In this document: positions 1 through 5,766 of the stretch, one piece after another
Layout: every line of letters starts with the position of its first letter
Numbering within the stretch: the stretch's first letter is position 1
Assembly (NCBI GenBank): GCA_021782195.1
Contig: JAJXVI010000184.1
Location: 1-5,766 of the forward strand
Source: a bacterium
Lineage (GTDB): Bacteria > Vulcanimicrobiota > Xenobia > RGZZ01
Direction of reading: 5' to 3'
DNA length: 5,766 nt
Translations under genes and position numbers: made by a program
Notes under the pieces: model-generated
Seen by the model: the letters and a program-made list of their open reading frames with translations, nothing else
What the model was told of the DNA's origin: nothing
The model's database searches: none

Positions 1-408
1 AATCCCCCCCGGAAAGGAGAACTGCTTCAACAGGCGACGAATTCCGTCGATGTCCTGGGATACGTCGGGATAGATCTCGCTGTAGGTTCCCTCAAGCCAG
101 GTGTTGGCAACGAGACCTGGCCCACCGTGCCCCGGTCCCGCAACAAAGATCACGTTCAGATCCCGGGCGTTGATGACCCGATTGAGATGCGCGTAGACGA
201 AGTTGAGACCGGGCGTGGTTCCCCAGTGGCCGAGCAGTCGCGGCTTGATGTGTTCCATCTCTAGTGGTTCTCGGAGCAACGGGTTGTCGAGCAGATAGAT
301 CTGCCCCACGGACAGGTAGTTGGCCGCACGCCAGTAAGCGTTCATCAATCGCAGTTCTTCCGCACCCAGGGGTGCGTGTCTCGGCTTGGACAGCGTTTGC
401 GTCGTCAT
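1..408 (-). CDS. xfp: Phosphoketolase (xylulose-5-P/fructose-6-P), N-terminal part
   Basis: Partial gene: the first 136 codons are present and the rest lies beyond the left edge (the family is usually about 790-830 residues). Phosphoketolases are cytoplasmic thiamine-diphosphate enzymes that split xylulose 5-phosphate, and often fructose 6-phosphate, with inorganic phosphate to give acetyl phosphate plus glyceraldehyde 3-phosphate or erythrose 4-phosphate. The N-terminal XFP domain is clear: [18 protein letters not shown] at residues 60-77, [20 protein letters not shown] at 88-107 and [12 protein letters not shown] at 108-119. His61 and His94 match the conserved active-site histidines of the family (compared from memory with the Bifidobacterium enzyme). 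The start is the ATG complementary to 406-408, with an AGGAGA ribosome binding site 5 nt upstream and a length consistent with family N-termini. A neighbouring in-frame ATG just upstream is followed directly by a stop. The gene is divergent from the next one. Which sugar phosphate is preferred cannot be told from this part. Confidence 0.95.
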   Translation of the reverse strand, partial: MTTQTLSKPRHAPLGAEELRLMNAYWRAANYLSVGQIYLLDNPLLREPLEMEHIKPRLLGHWGTTPGLNFVYAHLNRVINARDLNVIFVAGPGHGGPGLVANTWLEGTYSEIYPDVSQDIDGIRRLLKQFSFPGGI

Positions 409-645
409 TACATTCTCCTGGAGCCGGATTCGTGTGGTGCGTCGTAGCGAAGAGCGTATCCTTGACCTTCTCACAGAAGCGCGTGCGAGGAGACGCGATA
501 TCGATTGCCTCTGTCGCGCGGGCTTTCGTTTGCGCCCCAAGCCGGCGAGTCATTCTTTACAGATAGCCCTCTTCCTCGCACGTTTTCGCCGACCTTCTTC
601 GCGCGGCAGGATTCGGCCCCTGCCGTACGCGAAGGCCCAATCGTC
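409..645. other. Divergent intergenic region between phosphoketolase and the small membrane protein gene
   Basis: This 237-bp stretch must hold the promoters of both divergent genes if each has its own. I see no convincing -35/-10 pair on either strand. A TTGACC at 462-467 has no matching -10 at normal spacing. A small perfect inverted repeat, CTTCT-cac-AGAAG, lies at 467-479, roughly 60 bp upstream of the phosphoketolase start; an operator role is only a guess. An open frame runs through 505-645 into the downstream gene, but its composition is not protein-like and it is treated as untranslated. Confidence 0.4.
414..419 (-). promoter_or_regulatory. Ribosome binding site of the phosphoketolase gene
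   Basis: AGGAGA on the minus strand, 5 nt before the ATG at 408-406. It is a near-perfect Shine-Dalgarno sequence and fixes the start of the phosphoketolase. Confidence 0.8.
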
Positions 646-954
646 ATGGAAGGCGGATTACTTGCTCTGGGGTTCAGTTTCGTGATCATTGCCGCCGGGG
701 CGTTTGCGCTGTGGCGGTCGCATCGCAATGCGGAAGACCGTCAAATCAAGAAGGCCATCGTCGATCGGCGCTGCGAAGAGTGCGGCACGTTCGTGCAGTC
801 GGATCGTTCGCGGGCGCACCTCGAACTCGAGGGCGTGATGGGTTGGGTGCGGGTGACTGACGAGAAGGGGCGTGAGCGCCTGGAGCCCCGGACTTTCAAT
901 CAGTGCGACCGATGTGCGCGCTTTCGGAAGAATGATGACCAGGATGGCAACTGA
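646..954 (+). CDS. Small one-pass membrane protein with two CxxC pairs (putative zinc ribbon)
   Basis: A 102-residue protein I do not recognise as a named family. Residues 5-23 (LLALGFSFVIIAAGAFALW) form one hydrophobic helix directly after the start, followed by Arg/His residues (24-27), which predicts a cytoplasmic C-terminal part by the positive-inside rule. The soluble part carries CEEC (Cys43, Cys46) and CDRC (Cys87, Cys90), the pattern of a zinc ribbon with a long 40-residue insert containing a Trp/Val-rich strand segment (about 63-70). The tail is charged (RFRKNDDQDGN). The ATG at 646 is chosen because the membrane helix begins right after it; a GAAGG at 631-635 is a weak, rather distant ribosome binding site (10 nt). 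A longer frame opens at a TTG at 505, but the added 47 residues look noncoding. The kinase gene follows in the same direction after 146 bp. Function is unknown; metal binding is inference. Confidence 0.75.
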   Translation: MEGGLLALGFSFVIIAAGAFALWRSHRNAEDRQIKKAIVDRRCEECGTFVQSDRSRAHLELEGVMGWVRVTDEKGRERLEPRTFNQCDRCARFRKNDDQDGN

Positions 955-1100
955 CCGGCGGGTATCATCCTCGGTGAAGAGGTTCGCCGGGCGCTCTCGC
1001 GATGGGTGCATCATCACTTGCGTAGACCGTGGTGAGGCGGCTTGGGCGATCACGTGGCCACATCACGGACGACGTGAAGAGGCTGAGGCGAGGTGGACGC
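955..1100. other. Spacer between small membrane protein and kinase gene
   Basis: A 146-bp region between two same-direction genes. Directly after the upstream stop, CCGGCG (955-960) pairs with CGCCGG (985-990) and encloses a second small stem, CCTC (969-972) with GAGG (979-982). No T-run follows, so it is a weak candidate for termination or processing. No clear promoter is visible, so the sequence does not decide between co-transcription and separate transcription. Confidence 0.35.
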
Positions 1101-3272
1101 ATGGAGCTGGGTACGACACTGGAGGGACGGTATCGGATCGAGTCCGTCATCGGTCGTGGTGGAATGGGAGTGGTGTACCTCGGTCAACACCTGATGCTGG
1201 GGACGCGCGTGGCCATCAAGGAAATGGCACTGGGTGATTCCGCCGAGCGCGACTACGCTTTTCGAGCCTTTCGGCGAGAAGCCCATCTCCTGGCATCCGC
1301 GGGTGGGCACCCCAACCTCGTGCGTGCGATGGACTGTTTCGAGGACGGGGGCAGTCTGTATCTTGTCATGGACTACGTGGAAGGTCGCGACCTCGCCCGC
1401 TTGCTCAACGACTCCCCTGGCCCGCTTCCCCTGACCCGAGTCCTTCACTGGGCAGACCAGATCTGCGACGTTCTTGAGTATCTGCATTCCCAGGTCCCGC
1501 CCATCATTTATCGCGACCTCAAGCCCGCGAACGTGATGGTGAATGCGAAGGACCGGGTGTGCCTGATTGATTTCGGCATTGCGCGCACGTTTGCGCCTGG
1601 TTCTGCGAGCGCGACCCGCACCGTGACCTATAGCCCGGGATATGCCCCCATCGAACAGTACGGACAGGGAGAAATCGACCCTCGAACGGACGTCTACGCG
1701 CTCGGTGCCACGCTGTATGCGGTATTGACGCGGACCGCGCCGCCCCCGTCGGTGGAGATTGCCGCCGGTGTGGCGCGCCCCGAACTGCCCAGTCGCTTGA
1801 ATCCAGCCATTCCCCAGGCGCTGGACACGCTGCTCGCCCAGATGATGGCCGTGCGCGCAGTGGACCGCTGCCCGAGCATGTCGGCCGTGCGCGCGCGTTT
1901 GCGGACCATTCTGGCTGCAGTAGAAGCTTCGCCGTCCCCGGCGCAGCGTTACTGTCAAAACTGCGGGGAACATCTTGCGGTTGGCGGGAACTGTCCGCGC
2001 TGTGCGCCAGAGGTTGCCCTTGAGACTTCTTACGAGCGGCGACCGGATTGGGGGGCCTTCGCGGGAGCGAGCCCCGCGATCTCCCCGGGTGTCGGACACG
2101 CGCCGGGCGGGACCGCAGAAGGCAGTAGCGTGGCATTTCCACCCTGGGAAACCTCCTCTCCGGGCGTGGGAAGCCCGAATCCGTCCCCCCCTGGAGGCGG
2201 CGGACTTCCGTCCCCCCCTGGAGGCGGCGGACTTCCGTCCTCTCCTGGAGGCGGCGGACTCCCGTCCTCCGCGGGCGCTGCCGCCCCCTGGCGCGCCTCG
2301 TTGCCACCAGCCCCCCCCCTGCCGCCGTTTCCGAGCGCGGTCCCCCGCCAGCAGGCGAATGAATCCGACGGGCGCGGAAATCCGGCGTGGGGCGCCGGCT
2401 GGCAGTCCCCTGCGGGTCCGCTGCCCGGCTGGTCGCCTTCCGCCTCTCAGGGATGGGGCCCGCCGAACCTGCCCTTTTCGCTCCCTCCTCCAGGGAGCGG
2501 GAACGTACGCGGGAGTTCAGGCTCTGGACCGTCAGTCGGGACGCGGGCCCTGCTTGTCATCATCATGCTGGTCGGCCTCGGGATCGCAGTCTGGTCGGCT
2601 CGCGGCCCTGATGCGCCAGACGCGCATGTTGTCACGGCCGCGTCCTCGACAGTGCCAGTGGCAACGGCGCCGTCGCCGGTACCGGTCGTTTCGGAAAGTC
2701 CCACCCCGCTGGCCAGCGTGGTCGGCACGAAGTGGTCCGGCGTTGATTCCGATGGTGACCGGTACACGTATTTCTTTCGCTCAGGCGGACATCTTGAGTA
2801 TTCTTCACCCTCCGGTCACGCATTCTTCAATGGGTCGACCTGGAGTCAGGACGGCAACCAGCTGTCCTGGACGATCAACCACTATTCCCGGTATACGGCA
2901 GCCTACCAGGATGGCAGGCTGGTCGGTCGCGCAAGCAATCCGGCCGGTCATCAGTGGACGTTTCAGCTCTATCGCGATCTCGCGCCGGCGACGCCCCTGG
3001 CCGGAACCATCTGGCGAGGCACGGATTCCGACCATGCGACCTGGACGGTGAAATTCAATGCTGACGGTACGCTTGACTATCAAGGGCAAAGGGCCCAGTG
3101 GCATTATCAGGGTGCCTGGAACACCCTCGACGACGGTTGGACCCTGGTGATCCTGCTCAATCACTATGCTCACTGGAAGGCCACCGTGGATGGCGACTAC
3201 ATGTTCGGAACGGCGGAGAATGCTCGCCCGATGCGGTGGACGTTTACGGCTACTCGCCAGGCATATCGCTAG
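1101..3272 (+). CDS. PknB-like transmembrane Ser/Thr protein kinase with zinc ribbon and duplicated ectodomain
   Basis: A 723-residue receptor-type Hanks kinase that should phosphorylate Ser/Thr on cytoplasmic proteins. The kinase domain spans about 11-270: glycine loop GRGGMGVV (18-25), VAIK Lys40, helix-C Glu60, catalytic loop YRDLKPANV (137-145; Asp139, Lys141, Asn144), DFG 157-159, APIE 182-185 (the APE position), and DVYALG 197-202. All catalytic residues are present; Thr172, Thr174 and Thr176 are candidate activation-loop phosphosites. A zinc ribbon follows (Cys285, 288, 298, 301). Then comes a long Gly/Pro/Ser/Trp-rich linker (about 305-480) with three SPPGGGGLP-like units, one membrane helix (483-499), a Pro/Val/Ser-rich stalk (503-537), and two related domains (542-625, 635-719) predicted outside the membrane. 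The ATG at 1101 has GAGGTG 5 nt upstream and begins just before the kinase fold; a GTG at 1029 would only add a basic tail. The ligand and targets are unknown. The gene converges on the deacetylase gene. Confidence 0.93.
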   Translation: MELGTTLEGRYRIESVIGRGGMGVVYLGQHLMLGTRVAIKEMALGDSAERDYAFRAFRREAHLLASAGGHPNLVRAMDCFEDGGSLYLVMDYVEGRDLARLLNDSPGPLPLTRVLHWADQICDVLEYLHSQVPPIIYRDLKPANVMVNAKDRVCLIDFGIARTFAPGSASATRTVTYSPGYAPIEQYGQGEIDPRTDVYALGATLYAVLTRTAPPPSVEIAAGVARPELPSRLNPAIPQALDTLLAQMMAVRAVDRCPSMSAVRARLRTILAAVEASPSPAQRYCQNCGEHLAVGGNCPRCAPEVALETSYERRPDWGAFAGASPAISPGVGHAPGGTAEGSSVAFPPWETSSPGVGSPNPSPPGGGGLPSPPGGGGLPSSPGGGGLPSSAGAAAPWRASLPPAPPLPPFPSAVPRQQANESDGRGNPAWGAGWQSPAGPLPGWSPSASQGWGPPNLPFSLPPPGSGNVRGSSGSGPSVGTRALLVIIMLVGLGIAVWSARGPDAPDAHVVTAASSTVPVATAPSPVPVVSESPTPLASVVGTKWSGVDSDGDRYTYFFRSGGHLEYSSPSGHAFFNGSTWSQDGNQLSWTINHYSRYTAAYQDGRLVGRASNPAGHQWTFQLYRDLAPATPLAGTIWRGTDSDHATWTVKFNADGTLDYQGQRAQWHYQGAWNTLDDGWTLVILLNHYAHWKATVDGDYMFGTAENARPMRWTFTATRQAYR
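2181..2270 (+). repeat. 27-bp tandem repeat in the kinase linker (3 copies plus a partial fourth)
   Basis: Units begin at 2181, 2208 and 2235. The first two are identical over 27 bp, and the third differs at three positions. A 9-bp start of a fourth copy follows at 2262-2270. Each unit encodes nine residues of the type PSPPGGGGL and stays in frame, so copy-number change would lengthen or shorten the linker without breaking the protein. Slippage at this site is plausible. Confidence 0.92.
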
Positions 3273-3299
3273 CAGCCCGGCCGAAACCCCCCTTCTGAT

Positions 3300-3320
3300 G
3301 GTTGCGGGTATCCCGCAACC
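3300..3320. terminator. Hairpin between convergent genes, possible bidirectional terminator
   Basis: GGTTGCGGG (3300-3308) and CCCGCAACC (3312-3320) form a perfect 9-bp stem with a 3-nt loop, starting 27 nt after the kinase stop and within the gap between convergent genes. No T-run follows on either strand, so it is not a classical intrinsic terminator. It may work as a U-tract-free terminator or as a barrier protecting 3' ends. Confidence 0.5.
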
Positions 3321-3368
3321 TACAAGATATAGTAGATCGGCCGGCCTTCTAGCCCCCAGATGTTGATC

Positions 3369-3391
3369 GGCGCGACCTTTTCGGCCGCGCC
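3369..3391. terminator. Second hairpin in the convergent gap, possible terminator for the minus-strand deacetylase
   Basis: GGCGCG-A-CC (3369-3377) pairs with GG-C-CGCGCC (3383-3391): eight base pairs with one A/C mismatch and a TTTTC loop. It lies about 33 nt beyond the stop of the minus-strand deacetylase gene. It lacks a U-tract, so the role is inferred from position and stability only. Confidence 0.4.
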
Positions 3392-3424
3392 TCCAGGCAC
3401 TGCCTCGGGCGCACCGGTGTTTGT

Positions 3425-4303
3425 TCAGGGGATGAGGGGATCGGGCGGCGTGCACCGCGCCAGACGCGCGTCGACGTCATCGGCAAAGCGTGCAATCTGG
3501 TCGCGCGTGAACTCGCGCAGGGAAGGTCCTGGATTCTCGATGAGCGTCGTCATGTCGAGTGCATACTCGATCGCCGTGGCCTGATCGGTCTCGTGGGCGG
3601 TCTGCCACGTTGCGTTCGCGCGCTTGCGTCCAAGCGTAGCGACGTCATAGCGTTTTCCGCCTTCGATCTGTGACGTGAACTGACGCATCAGCCGCGCCAT
3701 CAGGGTCTGGCCGTCTGAGACGTCGAAAGTCGACGGATCCGGGTGCCAGTCCAGGCTTCTCCAGACTTCGCAGCCGTACAGACGTTCGGGTCGCTGCTCG
3801 CGGGGCAGGCAGCGGATGGCGTCAACGACGGCCGCGCAGACCGCCACGTGTGTGTCGTGACGGTCCAGCGGGTTGTGCGTGTAGACGCACTGGGGACGGC
3901 AGCGAGCCATCACCGCAAGAAGATCCGCGCGTAATGCCGTGCACGGCGGGGTTCGGATTGCGTGGCTTGCGTGGTCGAGTGAAACGTGTGCGGCATAGTT
4001 GCCCAGGCGGGCTGCCGCGCGTTGTTCCTGGCGTCGCAGTTCCACCATCTCGCGATCGTCGAGGCCGGCAAATCGGCCCTGTCGAGGGCTTCCCTGGCCG
4101 TTCGTGCACGTCACGGCGGCAAACCACTGTTCTGCCGTGGAAGCGCAGCGAATGATGGGGTGCCACGCCATGAACTCCAGGTCGTCAGGATGCGCGCCGA
4201 TGCCAAGATGGGTGATGCGCCCGAACGCCGCGCCTTCGTCCGTCTCGTCGGGAATGAAGACGCTGGCACCGGCCTGTTGGAGATGTGAGATGAGTTGTGA
4301 CAT
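3425..4303 (-). CDS. PIG-L/LmbE family deacetylase
   Basis: A 292-residue protein of the PIG-L (LmbE-like) fold, whose characterised members are zinc-dependent hydrolases that remove N-acetyl groups from sugar amides (MshB, Bca, PIG-L itself). The family signature AHPDD is at residues 37-41 within HLGIGAHPDDLEFMAWHPI, and the second metal-binding motif THNPLDRHDTH is at 142-152. By analogy with MshB, His38, Asp41 and His152 would bind zinc and Asp40 would act as the base. No signal peptide or membrane helix is seen, so it should be cytoplasmic. The substrate cannot be told from sequence. The ATG at 4303 is used because a weak GAAG lies 10 nt upstream; an ATG two codons earlier (4309) is equally possible. 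The frame continues upstream to a TTG at 4396, but that stretch is Arg/Pro-rich and unlikely to be translated. The gene lies downstream of the propeller-like gene on the same strand, separated by 181 bp. Confidence 0.9.
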   Translation of the reverse strand: MSQLISHLQQAGASVFIPDETDEGAAFGRITHLGIGAHPDDLEFMAWHPIIRCASTAEQWFAAVTCTNGQGSPRQGRFAGLDDREMVELRRQEQRAAARLGNYAAHVSLDHASHAIRTPPCTALRADLLAVMARCRPQCVYTHNPLDRHDTHVAVCAAVVDAIRCLPREQRPERLYGCEVWRSLDWHPDPSTFDVSDGQTLMARLMRQFTSQIEGGKRYDVATLGRKRANATWQTAHETDQATAIEYALDMTTLIENPGPSLREFTRDQIARFADDVDARLARCTPPDPLIP

Positions 4304-4403
4304 GAGCATTGCACTTCGCGCGCCCGGCCGGGTTGGCCTCCTGGTGGGGGCTCGCCGCGAAACCATGCTGCGTGGTCGCCCGACGAGGGGAAGCAAGCTT
4401 CAG

Positions 4404-4451
4404 ACGCCCCAGGGGCGCCGCCACCGGTACCGGTGACGACGCCCCTGGCGT
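4404..4451. terminator. Nested inverted repeat between propeller-like gene and deacetylase gene
   Basis: CCAGGGGCG (4409-4417) and CGCCCCTGG (4440-4448) form a perfect 9-bp outer stem, extended by three pairs (4404-4406 with 4449-4451) across a two-base bulge. Inside sits a perfect 14-bp palindrome, CACCGGTACCGGTG (4422-4435). It starts 33 nt beyond the stop of the propeller-like gene, where a terminator would be expected, but no U-run follows on the minus strand. It could therefore be a terminator, an mRNA 3'-end stabiliser or a palindromic protein site. Confidence 0.45.
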
Positions 4452-4484
4452 GCGTGCAGGACGATTCTGGGCAGGTCCCGGCGA

Positions 4485-5627
4485 TCAGTCCTGAGGCAGG
4501 CGAATCAGGTGCAGACCTTTGCGGTTGAAGAATGCGAGCACTTCTCCACCAGGGGAGAAGCGGATGGTACCCGGTGCCGTCTTGTCGATTCCAGGGACGA
4601 CCTGCAGATTCCAGTCTGACTCTTCCCGTGCATACCAGGTGGTCATCTGGTGAGAGGCAAAACCCAGATCGGATGCGAGGAGAACGCTGCCATCACGTGA
4701 CATGTAGAGATATCGCAGGTTTTGCATGGATCGCGGGTTGATCTGTTTCGTCTTGCCGGTTGCGTCATCGTGCAGCATCACCCGCCGATTTCCATCCGGA
4801 TCCGTCACGGCATAGACGACGCGATCACGCCCCGGGGCAATGCTGTCGATGCTCATGCCATGGTCGATGTGCTTGAGCGTGTCAGTTCCATCATAGAGGA
4901 AGAGGTGAACCTGACGGTCCGGGCGATAGATTCCGAAATAGGCCTGGTTGGTGGAGAACCAGAACGCGGTGCGATAGTGGACGATGGCATTCAACAGTTT
5001 TGTGACGTCGGCTTCGCGCGTGAAGGCGGTGAGGCCCTGGCCCTGGGGATTGATGCTGACCACACTGTCCCCTTGCGAGAACCCCTGCTTGTCGAAAAAG
5101 TAGCCGAGGGTGCAGATCCGCTTCTGGCCGTCAAGCCAGAAGATTGACGGGATGGAGCGGTAGCCGGGCTGGTCTGCCCTGTCCTCGAGGAGCACGTGGG
5201 TTGTATCGTTCGTGAGGTCGACTGAGCAGAAGCGAGCACCAAAATCACCCATCACCACCAGCCAGTGCTGATCCGGAGTCATCTCGATATTTTCGAGACG
5301 GGTGATGCCAGGGGCTACGAGCGATTTTACGGTCACCTGTCCGGTCTTCCAGTCAATGTGAAAGATATGAAGCCAGAACACCTTGCCTTCGGCGATCTCT
5401 TCCACTTTCTGTTCTTTCTCATAGCAGACCAGGGTATTACCGTCACGAGAAACGACGCCGAGTTGCATTCGCATCGGGTCGATGCCGAACTTGCGGAGCT
5501 GGGCATTCGTGAGGTTGATGTGGGGTACGGGCGTTGCCGCCTGCGCACTTGCGGTCAGGCAGACGAAGACGAGAAGCGCGCCAAGCAGGCCTGGTCGCCA
5601 TCCCTTGAATTGAGGTCGTTGATTCAT
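4485..5627 (-). CDS. Exported protein with propeller-like strand repeats (TolB/PD40-like), function unknown
   Basis: A 380-residue protein I cannot assign to a named family. The N-terminus is a Sec signal peptide: basic start MNQRPQFKGWRP, hydrophobic core GLLGALLVFVCL, and an AQA cleavage site after residue 30. Cys23 is not in a lipobox, so it is probably not a lipoprotein. The mature part shows repeated strand-turn-strand units like those of TolB/PD40/WD40 propellers: VSRDGNTLV (59-67), MTPDQHWLVVMGD (116-128), IFWLDGQKRICTLG (162-175), IAPGRDRVVYAVTDPDGN (263-280), MSRDGSVLLASD (309-320) and FSPGGEVLAFFNR (357-369). No catalytic motif is visible, so a binding or scaffolding role outside the cytoplasmic membrane is the likeliest inference. 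The ATG at 5627 is chosen because AGGTGAG lies 6 nt upstream and the signal peptide starts there; an in-frame GTG at 5645 would place the ribosome binding site inside the gene. Confidence 0.85.
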   Translation of the reverse strand: MNQRPQFKGWRPGLLGALLVFVCLTASAQAATPVPHINLTNAQLRKFGIDPMRMQLGVVSRDGNTLVCYEKEQKVEEIAEGKVFWLHIFHIDWKTGQVTVKSLVAPGITRLENIEMTPDQHWLVVMGDFGARFCSVDLTNDTTHVLLEDRADQPGYRSIPSIFWLDGQKRICTLGYFFDKQGFSQGDSVVSINPQGQGLTAFTREADVTKLLNAIVHYRTAFWFSTNQAYFGIYRPDRQVHLFLYDGTDTLKHIDHGMSIDSIAPGRDRVVYAVTDPDGNRRVMLHDDATGKTKQINPRSMQNLRYLYMSRDGSVLLASDLGFASHQMTTWYAREESDWNLQVVPGIDKTAPGTIRFSPGGEVLAFFNRKGLHLIRLPQD

Positions 5628-5633
5628 GACTTT

Positions 5634-5640
5634 CTCACCT
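5634..5640 (-). promoter_or_regulatory. Ribosome binding site deciding the start of the propeller-like gene
   Basis: AGGTGAG on the minus strand, 6 nt before the ATG at 5627-5625. It favours this ATG over the in-frame GTG at 5645, which lies upstream of it. Confidence 0.75.
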
Positions 5641-5720
5641 TCCACTTCTGTCAGGCGTGTGGGTTACCACGTTCGGTTTCCTGCCGGGAACACCGAGGCG
5701 CGACCGTGCAATCTGCCGGT

Positions 5721-5745
5721 CGGTTCCCGTGTGTTATCGGAACCG
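5721..5745. repeat. Short inverted repeat upstream of the propeller-like gene
   Basis: CGGTTCC (5721-5727) and GGAACCG (5739-5745) are perfect 7-bp arms separated by 11 bp, about 95 bp upstream of the start of the exported protein. Spacing and place would suit an operator for a dimeric regulator. The rest of 5628-5766 shows no gene and no convincing promoter hexamers. Confidence 0.35.
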
Positions 5746-5766
5746 CTGGGGAAAAATGAGTTGCTC

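Noticed and set aside
462..467. TTGACC as a -35 box on the plus strand
   Set aside because: No TATAAT-like hexamer occurs 15-19 bp downstream; nearby AT-rich bases are too far away.
92..553. Open frame on the minus strand over the start of the phosphoketolase
   Set aside because: The phosphoketolase frame in the same stretch encodes clear family motifs and has a strong ribosome binding site; this frame encodes none.
505..645. N-terminal extension of the small membrane protein from a TTG codon
   Set aside because: The 47 added residues look like translated noncoding DNA and would bury the membrane helix; the ATG at 646 directly precedes it.
1050..2099. Long open frame of 349 codons on the minus strand
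   Set aside because: It lies antisense to the kinase domain, has an Arg/His-rich composition and no recognisable motif, while the plus strand encodes a complete kinase. It is a GC-rich shadow.
1975..3051. Open frame of 358 codons on the plus strand overlapping the kinase gene
   Set aside because: It is a different frame of the kinase linker and ectodomain, very rich in Arg and Pro, and its repeats merely mirror the 27-bp tandem repeat. No independent gene signal.
4304..4396. N-terminal extension of the deacetylase from a TTG codon
   Set aside because: The added residues are Arg/Pro-rich, not like a signal or targeting peptide, and the ATG codons at 4303/4309 precede the family-like N-terminus.
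4485..5627. Lipoprotein reading of the exported protein through Cys23
   Set aside because: Residues before Cys23 (LVFV) do not fit a lipobox, whereas AQA after it is a good signal peptidase I site.

Overview
The window is GC-rich bacterial chromosomal DNA carrying five protein-coding genes and no RNA gene, mobile element or CRISPR array that I can see. The mix is an XFP-type phosphoketolase, a PknB-like receptor kinase with a zinc ribbon and a Gly/Pro-rich linker, a PIG-L/LmbE-type deacetylase and a secreted propeller-like protein. It would fit an environmental, GC-rich, kinase-rich phylum (Chloroflexota, Armatimonadota, Eremiobacterota or Planctomycetota are candidates), but the sequence does not settle the lineage.

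Layout: (1) 1-408, minus strand: the first 136 codons of a phosphoketolase, running off the left edge. (2) 409-645: a divergent intergenic region. (3) 646-954, plus: a 102-residue one-pass membrane protein with two CxxC pairs. (4) 1101-3272, plus: a 723-residue transmembrane Ser/Thr protein kinase. Its parts in order are kinase domain, zinc ribbon, low-complexity Gly/Pro linker (with a 27-bp tandem repeat in the DNA), one membrane helix, and a duplicated ectodomain of about 85 residues. (5) 3273-3424: a convergent intergenic region with two hairpins. (6) 3425-4303, minus: a cytoplasmic PIG-L family deacetylase. (7) 4304-4484: an intergenic region with a nested inverted repeat. (8) 4485-5627, minus: an exported protein with propeller-like strand repeats. 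(9) 5628-5766: its upstream region, with one short inverted repeat.

The genes do not form an obvious single pathway. The small membrane zinc-ribbon protein and the kinase lie in the same direction 146 bp apart, so a functional link is possible but unproven. The deacetylase and the propeller-like protein are also in the same direction, but a structured spacer separates them. The most distinctive item is the kinase, whose duplicated extracytoplasmic domain I do not recognise and which is the best candidate here for an undescribed sensor module. I see no convincing evidence of a wholly new multi-gene system.
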